Source: Gemmatimonadales bacterium
GTDB lineage: Bacteria; Gemmatimonadota; Gemmatimonadetes; Gemmatimonadales; GWC2-71-9
Length of the DNA: 50,672 bases
Assembly: GCA_025927545.1 (NCBI GenBank)
Contig: JAICLE010000013.1
Location: 1 to 50,672, forward strand
Direction of reading: 5' to 3'
Under the pieces are notes generated by a model. The model saw only the letters and a list, made by a program, of their open reading frames with translations, did not search any database and had not been told where the DNA came from. The position numbers and the translations under genes are program-made. This document shows positions 27,635 to 34,721 of this stretch, piece by piece; the first letter of the stretch is position 1; every line of letters begins with the position of its first letter.

Positions 27635-28024
27635 TCAAGCCCTCCCCTGCAGCGCCACGATCTCGCGTGCCGCGGCGAACCCGAGGAAGGTGGCCGCGAG
27701 CGAGAAGCCGAGGCTTGCTGCGACGTACAGCGCTGCCCGGCTCCAGTCGCCGTCTTCAAGCAGGGCGACGGTCTCGTAGCTGAAGGTGGAGAACGTCGTG
27801 TACCCGCCGCAGAGGCCGACCGTCAGGAGCGCGCGGAGCTCGGGGGTGACAGCCGGCGTCTCGACGGCATAACGCAGGATCAGCCCGAGCAGGAAGGAGC
27901 CGGTAAGGTTGACGAAGAGCGTGCCGGCGGGGAAGGTGCCCGTCGCCAGCCGCTGCACCAAGCCGCCCAGCAGGTAACGGCCCACCCCGCCGATCGCGCT
28001 CCCCACGGCGATGTACCAGAGCAT
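27635..28024 (-). CDS. crcB: Fluoride channel CrcB/FluC
   Basis: A 129-residue Fluc-family fluoride channel with four transmembrane helices. Diagnostic motifs are GGVGRYLLG (residues 12-20), FPAGTLFVNLTGSFLLGL (the conserved Asn), and GLCGGYTTFSTFSYE (Phe box and Na+/F- region, about 71-85). It exports fluoride passively as a dual-topology dimer. The ATG at 28024 has no ribosome binding site but TATACT 7 nt upstream. No fluoride riboswitch can fit: only 23 nt separate it from the divergent NAD synthase. First gene of crcB-DUF190-phosphatase. Confidence 0.95.
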   Translation of the reverse strand: MLWYIAVGSAIGGVGRYLLGGLVQRLATGTFPAGTLFVNLTGSFLLGLILRYAVETPAVTPELRALLTVGLCGGYTTFSTFSYETVALLEDGDWSRAALYVAASLGFSLAATFLGFAAAREIVALQGRA

Positions 28025-28031
28025 GCAGGAA

Positions 28032-28041
28032 AGTATACATT
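28032..28041. promoter_or_regulatory. Overlapping divergent -10 elements (crcB / nadE)
   Basis: The 23 nt between the two divergent start codons contain AAGTATACATT. On the minus strand TATACT (28037-28032) lies 7 nt before the crcB ATG; on the plus strand TACATT (28036-28041) lies 6 nt before the nadE GTG. Both match the TAnnnT -10 pattern seen before other starts in this window, so both transcripts would be leaderless. No -35 consensus is evident on either strand. Confidence 0.5.
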
Positions 28042-28047
28042 TCCGGC

Positions 28048-29850
28048 GTGCTCCGCCTCGCCATCGCCCAGATGCGCCCCCGGAAGGGTGCCTACGAGGA
28101 GAACCTCGGCCGGCTCGGCGCCCTGTTCCGCGAGGTGGCGGGCTCGGCGGAGCCGCCGGATCTCATCGTGGCGCCGGAAGCCGCGCTCACCGGATACTTC
28201 CTCGAAGGGGGAGTACGCGACCTCGCGGTCAGCGCCGACCGCCTGTTCGACGACCTCTCGTGCCGGCACAGCGAAGCTGGTGCCCCGCCGCTCGACATCG
28301 CGCTCGGCTTCTACGAGGTGCACCAGAACCGGCTCTTCAACTCCGGGCTCTACGCCTCGCTGGGCGGCCCCGGCGCCGGGATCCGGCATGTCCACCGCAA
28401 GGTCTTCCTGCCGACCTACGGGGTCTTCGACGAGGAGCGGTTCGTCGAGGCGGGCCGCGGGGTCCAGGCGTTCGAGACCCGCTGGGGCCGCGCCGCCATC
28501 CTCATCTGCGAGGATGCCTGGCACTCCTTCACTCCAATGCTCGCGGCCCTGGGTGGGGCCCAGCTCATCCTGATCCCGAGTGCGAGCCCCGCACGCGGCG
28601 TGGAGCTGCCGGAGGAAGCGTCGGGGCGTCCGGCCAGCCTGGGCCGATGGAACCGGCTGGTGCAGGACATCGCGGGGGAGCATGGCGTGTACGTCGCCCT
28701 GGCGCAGCTCGTCGGCTTCGAGGGCGGCAAGGCGTTTCCGGGCGGGAGCCTCGTGGCGGGCCCCCGCGGCGACCTCCTGGCGGAGGGGCCGATCTTCGAG
28801 GAAGCACTGATCCGGGTGACCCTCGACTTCGAGGAGATCACGCGCGCTCGGGCCGACATGCCGTTGCTGTCGGACCTCGAGATGCGGCTGCCGCACCTGC
28901 TGGGCTCGCTGCACGAAGCGCGGCGCGGCGGGAAGGGCGGCGGGGGCCCGAACGCGGCCAGCGCGTCGACTCGTGCCGACCTCACCTCTCGCGTCGCGCT
29001 GGCGCCGGCCGCCATGCGGGCCGATCCTTCCCGCGACCCGCTGGCCATCGACGCGGCCCTCACGCGCCGATGGCTGGTCGAGTTCATCCGCGACGAGGTC
29101 CAGCGCCGTCGCGGGTTCGAGCGCGTGGTGCTCGGGCTTTCCGGTGGGGTGGACAGCTCGGTGGTGGCCTACCTCGCCGCCGAGGCGCTCGGACCCCGAA
29201 ACGTCATCGGCGTCAGGATGCCGTACCGCACGTCGAGCGCCGAGAGTCTCGCTCACGCGCAGCTGGTCGTGGATGCACTCGGGATCGAGGAAATCACGGT
29301 GCAGATCAGCGATGCCGTGGACGGGCTCGCCGCCGCCCTGCCGGAGTCGCCGGACGCCGGCCGGCTGGGCAACATCATGGCCCGGACGCGGATGATCACG
29401 CTGTTCGACCTCTCCGCCGCTCGTCGGGCGCTCCCGCTCGGCACCGGCAACAAGACCGAGCGTTTGTTCGGCTACTTCACCTGGCACGCCGACGACTCCC
29501 CGCCGGTGAACCCGATCGGGGATCTCTTCAAGTCGCAGGTCTGGGCGCTGGCCCGAAGCCTCGGTGTCCCCGACGTCATCGTGTCGAAGCCCGCGAGCGC
29601 CGACCTCATCAAGGGCCAGACCGACGAGGGCGACTTCGGGATCAGCTATCCGCGGGCCGACGCCATCCTGCACTGGATCCTGCTCGGCTACCGGAGCCCC
29701 GAAATTGCGGCGCTTGGTTTCGGGGAGGAGGAGATCGCCCTGGTCCGGAAGCGGTTGGATTCCACCCACTGGAAGCGCCGGCTCCCCACCGTGGCAATGC
29801 TGAGCGCGACGGCGATCGGGGAGTACTACCTGAGGCCGGTGGACTACTAG
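28048..29850 (+). CDS. nadE: Glutamine-dependent NAD+ synthetase
   Basis: A 600-residue bifunctional enzyme that makes NAD+ from deamido-NAD+, ATP and glutamine. The N-terminal nitrilase-type amidotransferase domain (1-270) has the catalytic triad E44 (APEAALTGY), K118 (HRKVFLPTYGVFDE) and C154 (LICEDAWH). A linker with a poly-Gly patch (about 293-300) leads to the synthetase domain (330-600) with the PP-loop GLSGGVDSSV (364-371), GTGNKTERLFGYFT and KPASADLIKGQTDE. GTG start at 28048 with a TACATT 6 nt upstream; likely leaderless. Length is typical for the family. Confidence 0.95.
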   Translation: MLRLAIAQMRPRKGAYEENLGRLGALFREVAGSAEPPDLIVAPEAALTGYFLEGGVRDLAVSADRLFDDLSCRHSEAGAPPLDIALGFYEVHQNRLFNSGLYASLGGPGAGIRHVHRKVFLPTYGVFDEERFVEAGRGVQAFETRWGRAAILICEDAWHSFTPMLAALGGAQLILIPSASPARGVELPEEASGRPASLGRWNRLVQDIAGEHGVYVALAQLVGFEGGKAFPGGSLVAGPRGDLLAEGPIFEEALIRVTLDFEEITRARADMPLLSDLEMRLPHLLGSLHEARRGGKGGGGPNAASASTRADLTSRVALAPAAMRADPSRDPLAIDAALTRRWLVEFIRDEVQRRRGFERVVLGLSGGVDSSVVAYLAAEALGPRNVIGVRMPYRTSSAESLAHAQLVVDALGIEEITVQISDAVDGLAAALPESPDAGRLGNIMARTRMITLFDLSAARRALPLGTGNKTERLFGYFTWHADDSPPVNPIGDLFKSQVWALARSLGVPDVIVSKPASADLIKGQTDEGDFGISYPRADAILHWILLGYRSPEIAALGFGEEEIALVRKRLDSTHWKRRLPTVAMLSATAIGEYYLRPVDY

Positions 29851-29866
29851 CGAGAGAGGACGCCGA

Positions 29867-30331
29867 ATGCCGCCCGATGCCCGCCCGATGAGCCATTCCG
29901 TCGGCACGATCACCACCTTCGTCATGCCCCACATGCAGAACATCCGCGGCGACCTCTTCGGCGGCGATTTGATGGCGCTGGTGGACCAGGCCGCCGCGGT
30001 GGCGGCGATCCGTCATGCCGGCGGAGCCGCCGTGACGGCGAGCATCGACCGGGTGGATTTCCGCGAGCGGATTCCGGTAGGATCGCTGGTGACCTGCGAG
30101 GCGACGGTCGACTTCGTCGGCAACAGCTCGATGGACATCACCGTCGAGGTATACGCCGAGCAGGTGAGCACCGGCGTGCGGCGGCACACGCACACCGCGC
30201 ATGTGGTCTTCGTGGCGATCGACGACGAGGGCAAGCCGGTGCGCGTGCCCCGGCTGATTCCGGAGACCGACGAGCAGCACGCGCGCTATGCCCGCGCGGA
30301 GGCGCACCGGCTGAGCAGCCGACCGGCATGA
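29867..30331 (+). CDS. Acyl-CoA thioesterase, hotdog fold (YciA-like)
   Basis: A 154-residue hotdog-fold thioesterase. MPHMQNIRGDLFGGDLMALVDQAAAVAA is the family signature carrying the catalytic Asp region, followed by VDFRERIPVGSLV and HTAHVVFVAID. The YciA/YkhA group hydrolyses short- to medium-chain acyl-CoAs in the cytoplasm. GAGAGAGGA 6 nt before the ATG supports the start at 29867 rather than the ATG at 29888. It is 16 nt behind nadE and overlaps the patatin gene by ATGA, so it belongs to the same operon. Confidence 0.9.
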   Translation: MPPDARPMSHSVGTITTFVMPHMQNIRGDLFGGDLMALVDQAAAVAAIRHAGGAAVTASIDRVDFRERIPVGSLVTCEATVDFVGNSSMDITVEVYAEQVSTGVRRHTHTAHVVFVAIDDEGKPVRVPRLIPETDEQHARYARAEAHRLSSRPA

Positions 30332-31206
30332 CGGCGTCCGTGGTGACCTTGGTGCTGAGCGGGGGCGGCGCCAAGACCGCGGCCCACCTCGGGGCGTCCC
30401 GCGCGCTCGCGGAGGCCGGGCTCGCGCCCGCCCGGTACGTGGCGACGTCGATGGGCGCGGTGATCGCTGCCGGGCTCGCGGCAGGCATCGACCACAGGAT
30501 GCTGCTCGAGCGGCTGACGGAGGTGGGTCGCCGGGGAATCGTGCGGGACCGGCTCGCTCCGCTGGCCGGACTGTTCGCGGGCGCGCTGCTCCGGCCCCGG
30601 CCCTTTCGCCGGGCGGTCGAGACGCTGGTCCCGGCCCGGCGGTTCGCGGAGCTGAGAGTGCCGCTCACCGTCTCGGTGGTGGATCTCGATACGGGCGAGC
30701 TGCTCCTCTACGGCGCCGGCGGCGAGGACGCCCCGCTGATCGACGTGCTCTGTGCCAGTTGCGCGTTGCCGCTCTACTTCCCTCCGGTGCCGCTCGCCGG
30801 GCGTCGCTGCGGCGATGGAGGACTCCGCGGCGTGCTGCCGCTCGAGGCGGCGGCACGGCTGGCCGTCACGGAGAACGTCGTGGCGGTAGACGTGGGGCCG
30901 GGCCTCGACGCGGTGGGTGGGGAGCCGGTCGGGTCGCCGCCACTCGTTCGGGCGCACGACGAGGCGATGGGCACGCTGATGGCGGCGCACACGGCGGCGC
31001 AGTTGGCGGCCTGGCGCGGCTCGCCGGAGCGGCCGCCGCTCCTTTACGTGCGGCCGGGGGTGAAGCGTAACGCGACCTTTCAGGTCGAGCGGATGCGCCG
31101 GTATGCGGAGGACGGCTATCACGCCGCACGGGCGGCCATCGCCGGAGCGCTGCCGGCCGCGGGCACTGACGCGCCCTTGACGGGCACTTCGTTCGGGGCA
31201 AATTGA
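30328..31206 (+). CDS. Patatin-like phospholipase (RssA-like)
   Basis: A 292-residue patatin-like lipid acyl hydrolase. The oxyanion-hole motif is SGGGAKTAAHLG (11-22). The nucleophile region is YVATSMGAV with S41; the first position of GxSxG is Ala instead of Gly. The catalytic dyad Asp is in CGDGGLRG (D163). C-terminal helix rich in Arg/Ala. Probably a cytoplasmic or membrane-associated phospholipase. ATGA overlap with the thioesterase. Confidence 0.88.
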   Translation: MTASVVTLVLSGGGAKTAAHLGASRALAEAGLAPARYVATSMGAVIAAGLAAGIDHRMLLERLTEVGRRGIVRDRLAPLAGLFAGALLRPRPFRRAVETLVPARRFAELRVPLTVSVVDLDTGELLLYGAGGEDAPLIDVLCASCALPLYFPPVPLAGRRCGDGGLRGVLPLEAAARLAVTENVVAVDVGPGLDAVGGEPVGSPPLVRAHDEAMGTLMAAHTAAQLAAWRGSPERPPLLYVRPGVKRNATFQVERMRRYAEDGYHAARAAIAGALPAAGTDAPLTGTSFGAN

Positions 31207-31210
31207 CGAC

Positions 31211-31624
31211 ATGAGAGCCTCGGAAGCAATGGTGGCGGATCCGCACGTCGCGGTGGCAGGCGCGATGGCGAGCGAGGTGGCCATCATGCTCAAGACCCGC
31301 AACATTTCCGTCGTCCCGGTGGTAGACGATCACCGCACGCGCCGCTTTCTGGGCACCCTCAGCGACCGCGATCTCGTCACCCGCTGTCTGGCCGAGGGGA
31401 AGCACCCGTGGCACACGCGGTCCGACTCGCTCATGCGCACCAACTCGCCCGTGGTGGGGCCCGACCAGGAGCTCACGGGCTATCGGGTCCGGATGGATCT
31501 CGAGCCTCATGAGTCGCACCTCCGACCCACGATCACCGTGGTGGACGCTGATGGCTGCGTGCTCGGGTTCATCAGCCATCCGGAGCAGATTCCGGGGGTC
31601 GAGATCGTCTGGGGCGATGGGTAG
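31211..31624 (+). CDS. CBS-domain pair protein
   Basis: A 137-residue protein of two CBS motifs: ASEVAIMLKTRNISVVPVVDD plus FLGTLSDRDLVTRCLAEGK in the first (about 18-70), and PDQELTGYRVRMDLEPHESHLRPTITVVDADGCVLGFIS in the second (about 85-125). Such stand-alone pairs bind adenosyl ligands (AMP, ATP, SAM) and regulate partners. The second motif is shorter and more divergent. It follows the patatin gene after 4 nt. Confidence 0.88.
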   Translation: MRASEAMVADPHVAVAGAMASEVAIMLKTRNISVVPVVDDHRTRRFLGTLSDRDLVTRCLAEGKHPWHTRSDSLMRTNSPVVGPDQELTGYRVRMDLEPHESHLRPTITVVDADGCVLGFISHPEQIPGVEIVWGDG

Positions 31625-31654
31625 CACGCCCGGAGGAAGCGAGGGTCGGACCTG

Positions 31655-32080
31655 ATGCCCGACTTCAAGCTGTTCACGCTCGCCGAGGCTGAACGCACGC
31701 TGCCGCTGGTGCGGAGGATCGTGCACGATCTCACCGTCGGGTACCCGGCCTGGCGGACCGCGGTCTCGCGGTTCGAGCTCCTGACCGGCGGTGCGCGCGC
31801 CGACTGGGGTGAGACGAAGGAGCTGGTCGCCGCGCGGGAGTCGGTCACGCACCACGCCGAGCGGATCAACCGCTACCTCCAGGAGCTCGAGGCGGTGGGC
31901 TGCGTGTTCAAGGGGTTCGAGGCGGGCCTGGTTGACTTCTACTCGCTCCGCGGAGATCGGCCGATCTTCCTCTGCTGGCGGCTGGGCGAAGAGCGCATCA
32001 CCTACTGGCACGAGATCGAGTCCGGCTTCTCCGGGCGCCAGCCGATCGACGGCGCCATCCTCTCGGCGGTGTCCTCGTGA
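31655..32080 (+). CDS. DUF2203 family protein
   Basis: A 141-residue DUF2203 protein: it opens FKLFTLAEAERTLPLVRRIVHDL, has a central helical region with ERINRYLQELEAVGCVFKGFEAGLVDF and ends FLCWRLGEERITYWHEIESGFSGRQPI. The family is widespread and of unknown function. It overlaps the next gene's GTG by 4 nt (GTGA) and is part of the nadE-led gene run. Confidence 0.9.
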   Translation: MPDFKLFTLAEAERTLPLVRRIVHDLTVGYPAWRTAVSRFELLTGGARADWGETKELVAARESVTHHAERINRYLQELEAVGCVFKGFEAGLVDFYSLRGDRPIFLCWRLGEERITYWHEIESGFSGRQPIDGAILSAVSS

Positions 32081-32460
32081 TCCGGTTCTGGCTCTTTCTT
32101 CATCTGCTCGGCTTCACCCTGTGGCTGGGCGGGGGCTTCGCGGCGATGGCAGCGGGAGTGGCGGGAAAGCGGGAAGACCGCGCCGGGCTCGGCGCCATCG
32201 CCCGCTCACAGGCGGCAGCCTACAAGTCGGTCATTGCGCCCGGCGCGCTGCTGGCGGTCCTCTCGGGGGTGATCCTCACGTTCAGCGTGTCGAGCCGGAT
32301 GGGCGAGCTGGTGGGATTCAGCATCTGGCTCATGGTCATGCAGGGGGCAGGCATTCTGGCGGCGTTGCTGGTGCTGCTGATCGGCCTGCCCACGGCGGCC
32401 AAGCTCGCTCGGCTGGACCCCGTGGGGCAGGGCGCCACCTACTTTGACGAGCTTCGGTAG
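32077..32460 (+). CDS. DUF2269/CopD-like membrane protein, truncated by in-frame TAG
   Basis: A 127-residue inner-membrane protein with three hydrophobic helices (about 3-25, 50-70, 75-105) and the RxxHLLGFTLWLGGGFAAM start typical of CopD/DUF2269-like proteins. After the TAG at 32458-32460 the same frame stays open for 24 more codons to TAG 32533-32535 and encodes RQKIVGSVAGTLALLALVAGALVR, a fourth transmembrane helix. The first stop therefore seems to be a recent nonsense change, or suppressed, rather than the natural end. Starts at GTG, overlapping DUF2203. Confidence 0.75.
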   Translation: MIRFWLFLHLLGFTLWLGGGFAAMAAGVAGKREDRAGLGAIARSQAAAYKSVIAPGALLAVLSGVILTFSVSSRMGELVGFSIWLMVMQGAGILAALLVLLIGLPTAAKLARLDPVGQGATYFDELR

Positions 32461-32544
32461 CGGCAGAAGATCGTCGGGTCGGTGGCGGGGACATTGGCGC
32501 TGCTGGCGCTGGTGGCGGGAGCGTTGGTGCGGTAGGGGACGGGG

Positions 32545-32568
32545 GTCAGGCGGTCAGGCGTTCGGGCG
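32545..32568 (+). repeat. Degenerate octanucleotide repeat, left array
   Basis: Three 8-nt units lie in tandem: GTCAGGCG, GTCAGGCG and TTCGGGCG, followed by a partial GGCGG. They are variants of GTCGGGCG, the unit read on the opposite strand at the right-hand array (33165-33234). So the two arrays are inverted relative to each other and flank the GIY-YIG gene and its upstream region. Confidence 0.6.
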
Positions 32569-32616
32569 GGCGGCACTGTCTGCGCGACACTCCCGGCACG
32601 TGCATTCGGCTGGCCG

Positions 32617-32910
32617 CTATGGCCAGTGCGCGGCCAGATCTTCCCATTGTGGGTTGGTGCGCTCGATCAGCGCCAGCTTTCGCCGGCGCGTCCATCCTTT
32701 CAGTTGCTGCTCCCTGCGAATCGCATCGTGTGCCGCACCGGCTGCTTCGACATGCACCAGGCGTGTTGGCGCGTGGCGGAAGACATACCGGAAAGGATCG
32801 CGGCCTTCCCGGTGCTCGACGACGCGGCGGACGAGATTGTTGGTGATTCCGACGTACAGCTCGCGCGAGTCGCTGGCGAGGATGTAGACGTAGAATGGGC
32901 GTTGTCGCAT
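32617..32910 (-). CDS. GIY-YIG nuclease domain protein
   Basis: A 97-residue single-domain GIY-YIG endonuclease-like protein. YVYIL ends strand 1 and LYVGITNNLVRRVVEHREG carries the YVG (YIG) strand and the conserved Arg; KLALIERTNPQWEDL ends it with the catalytic-type Glu/Asn. This is the URI/UPF0213 group, whose function is poorly known (DNA structure processing). It sits between inverted octanucleotide arrays with no obvious operon partner, and is probably mobile or laterally acquired. Confidence 0.92.
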   Translation of the reverse strand: MRQRPFYVYILASDSRELYVGITNNLVRRVVEHREGRDPFRYVFRHAPTRLVHVEAAGAAHDAIRREQQLKGWTRRRKLALIERTNPQWEDLAAHWP

Positions 32911-33156
32911 CCACCAGTCTTCGAGCCCTCGCGCAACGACGGTTCAAGCGACGCGAGGACCCGGTTGTCCCGTGGCGGTGCGCGGAAGCGCGACGGCGCA
33001 CTCACACCGAGCCGGGCGAGACCAGCCCGCCCCGGACGGTACCGCCCGGAGGCGGCGCGGAGCCGGGCAGACGTTCCAGCGGTTTCTCTGGCCCGTGCCC
33101 GGGCAGCTTCGGCGGACGTTGTTCGAGCCACGCCCTTTCGCCTCACTCCAACTTAC
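32911..33156. other. Non-coding stretch downstream of mutY
   Basis: No intact gene is supported. In the minus strand, just beyond the mutY stop, one frame reads ERAWLEQRPPKLPG (about 33140-33090), which resembles the VLLAQRPPSGLWGG strand opening the C-terminal Nudix-like domain of MutY. It then runs into a Pro/Gly-rich stretch and a stop. This suggests a decayed remnant of the mutY 3' end, at low confidence. Confidence 0.3.
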
Positions 33157-33897
33157 TCATCTTCGCCGACCGCCCGACCGCCCGACCGCCCGACCGCCCG
33201 ACCGCCCGACCGCCCGACCGCCCGACCGCCCGCCAGTCCTACAAACCCCTCGCACCGGGCATTCCCCGCACCTGGCCACTCTGGCTGTGCAGACCAGGGC
33301 TCCGAGCTCCATGATCGCCTGATTGAAGGCCCAGGCGGCATTGCCGCGCCGGCGGGGGACCAGTGCGGCGCCCGTTTCCCACAGCCTGCGCTCGGCACGG
33401 GGCCCCGCGAGCGCGGGGTGGAACGCCCGGCGAATCACTCGGGCGACGTTGGTGTCGATGGCCGGCGTCGGCCGCTCGTAGGCGAAGCTCGCGATGGCGC
33501 CCGCCGTGTAGCGGCCCACGCCCGGGAGCAGCCGCAGCAGCTCCGGATCGGCCGGAATCACGCCCGCGTGCTCCCGCACCACCGTCCGCGCCAACTGGTG
33601 CAGATGGGCGGCCCGCCGGTAATAACCCAGCCCGGCCCAGCTCTCCCGCACCATGGCCGGCTCGGAGCCGGCCAGCGCCTGGACGGTGGGAAAGCGTTCG
33701 AGGAAGCGGCGGTAGTATGGCTCGACGCGGGACACCTGGGTCTGCTGCAGCATGAACTCCGACACCGCGATGTGGTAGGGATCGCGGGTGCGGCGCCAGG
33801 GGAGATCGCGCCCGTGGCGGCGGAACCAGCGGAGGAGCCGGCGGCGGAACTCGCTGGTGCGGGCGAAATCACGGACGGGGGTAGACTTACGCGCCAT
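33157..33897 (-). CDS. mutY: A/G-specific adenine glycosylase, C-terminally truncated
   Basis: A 246-residue MutY that removes adenine opposite 8-oxoguanine. Residues 1-219 are a complete HhH-GPD/Fe-S catalytic part: SEFMLQQTQV with catalytic E47, LPGVGRYTAGAI (HhH, about 123-135), catalytic D148 in AIDTNVARV, and the cluster C203-x6-C210-x2-C213-x5-C219. The usual Nudix-like C-terminal domain of about 120 residues that reads 8-oxoG is missing. Instead the tail is Gly/Arg repeats encoded by an octanucleotide array. ATG 33897 has TATCTT 8 nt upstream. Confidence 0.9.
   Translation of the reverse strand: MARKSTPVRDFARTSEFRRRLLRWFRRHGRDLPWRRTRDPYHIAVSEFMLQQTQVSRVEPYYRRFLERFPTVQALAGSEPAMVRESWAGLGYYRRAAHLHQLARTVVREHAGVIPADPELLRLLPGVGRYTAGAIASFAYERPTPAIDTNVARVIRRAFHPALAGPRAERRLWETGAALVPRRRGNAAWAFNQAIMELGALVCTARVARCGECPVRGVCRTGGRSGGRAVGRSGGRAVGRSGGRRR
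33165..33234 (+). repeat. Octanucleotide tandem repeat in the mutY 3' end, right array
   Basis: Seven perfect tandem copies of CGCCCGAC (33171-33226) with a partial copy before (GCCGAC) and a variant after (CGCCCGCC). The array encodes the final residues of MutY (GGRSGGRAVGRS repeats, period 24 nt). Because 8 is not a multiple of 3, gain or loss of one unit shifts the frame of the tail. It is the inverted counterpart of the degenerate array at 32545-32568. Confidence 0.9.
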
Positions 33898-33919
33898 GGG
33901 TGGGCAAGATAAAGGGCCT

Positions 33920-34711
33920 ATGGCCGACTCCACCACGCTCGACCTCCGACAGCTCACCGGCCGCTTCGTCCTCGATGGGGCGTCTCAGGTCGGGCGGCTT
34001 ACTTATTTCGTCGTCGACATGATCCGCGGCCTGGGCGAGGTGCGGATCTGGTGGCCGAGGATGATGGTGGAGGCGTGGAACATCGGCGCGGGCAGCCTGT
34101 TCATCGTGCTGCTCATCTCCGCCTTCGCGGGCGCGGTCACGGCGCTCCAGACCGGATACCAGTTCACCGGCAGCATTCCGTACTACGTGGTGGGGACGCT
34201 GGTGACCTCGTCCATCATTCTCGAGCTCGGCCCGGTGCTCACGGCGCTCATTCTGGCCGGACGTATCGGGGCGCGCTATGCCGCGGAGCTGGGGACGATG
34301 CGGGTCACCGAGCAGATCGACGCGCTCGAGAGCCTGGGCCGGTCGCCGTCGTCACACCTGGTGATCCCGCGCGTCCTGGCCGGGCTCCTCATGATCCCGG
34401 CGCTCACCGTCTTCGCCAACCTCGCGGGCGTCCTGGCGGGCTGGCTGTCGGTGAAGGCGGTCCTTCCCGTCACCGACGCCGACTTCATCTACGGCGCTCA
34501 GTACTACTGGCGGCCGTGGGACGCATGGTACTCGATCATCAAGGCGTTCTTCTTCGCCGGCTCGATCACGATCATCTCGTGCTACATGGGATTCAACACC
34601 CAGCAGGGCGCCGAGGGCGTGGGGAAGAGCACCACCACCGCGGTCGTCACCAGCTCGGTCCTCATCCTCGTGCTCGACACCGTGCTCACCCGTCTCCTGC
34701 TCAACCAGTGA
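33920..34711 (+). CDS. mlaE: MlaE-family ABC transporter permease
   Basis: A 263-residue MlaE/YrbE permease, inner-membrane core of the phospholipid transport (Mla/MCE) system. Five to six hydrophobic helices; family signatures FAGAVTALQTGYQF, ELGPVLTALILAGRIGARYAAELGTMRVTEQIDALE (about 103-138) and the C-terminal YMGFNTQQGAEGVGKSTTTAVVTS are clear. ATG 33920 has AAAGGG just upstream but close; ATG 33896, with TAGACT 8 nt before it, is an alternative leaderless start adding eight residues. First of mlaE-mlaF-mlaD. Confidence 0.95.
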   Translation: MADSTTLDLRQLTGRFVLDGASQVGRLTYFVVDMIRGLGEVRIWWPRMMVEAWNIGAGSLFIVLLISAFAGAVTALQTGYQFTGSIPYYVVGTLVTSSIILELGPVLTALILAGRIGARYAAELGTMRVTEQIDALESLGRSPSSHLVIPRVLAGLLMIPALTVFANLAGVLAGWLSVKAVLPVTDADFIYGAQYYWRPWDAWYSIIKAFFFAGSITIISCYMGFNTQQGAEGVGKSTTTAVVTSSVLILVLDTVLTRLLLNQ

Positions 34712-34721
34712 GCGCGCGTCC

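Noticed and set aside
28025..28047. Fluoride riboswitch before crcB
   Set aside because: Only 23 nt of intergenic sequence, too short for the aptamer, and none of the conserved motif is visible.
27880..29943. 687-residue minus-strand frame opposite the NAD synthase
   Set aside because: No domain or start signal; the NAD synthase carries all catalytic residues.
32617..32910. Homing endonuclease within an intron
   Set aside because: Neither neighbour is split around it with recognisable intron structure; the gene is a small free-standing GIY-YIG protein.
33165..33234. The octanucleotide array as a CRISPR
   Set aside because: Perfect tandem units without spacers; it is a simple repeat.
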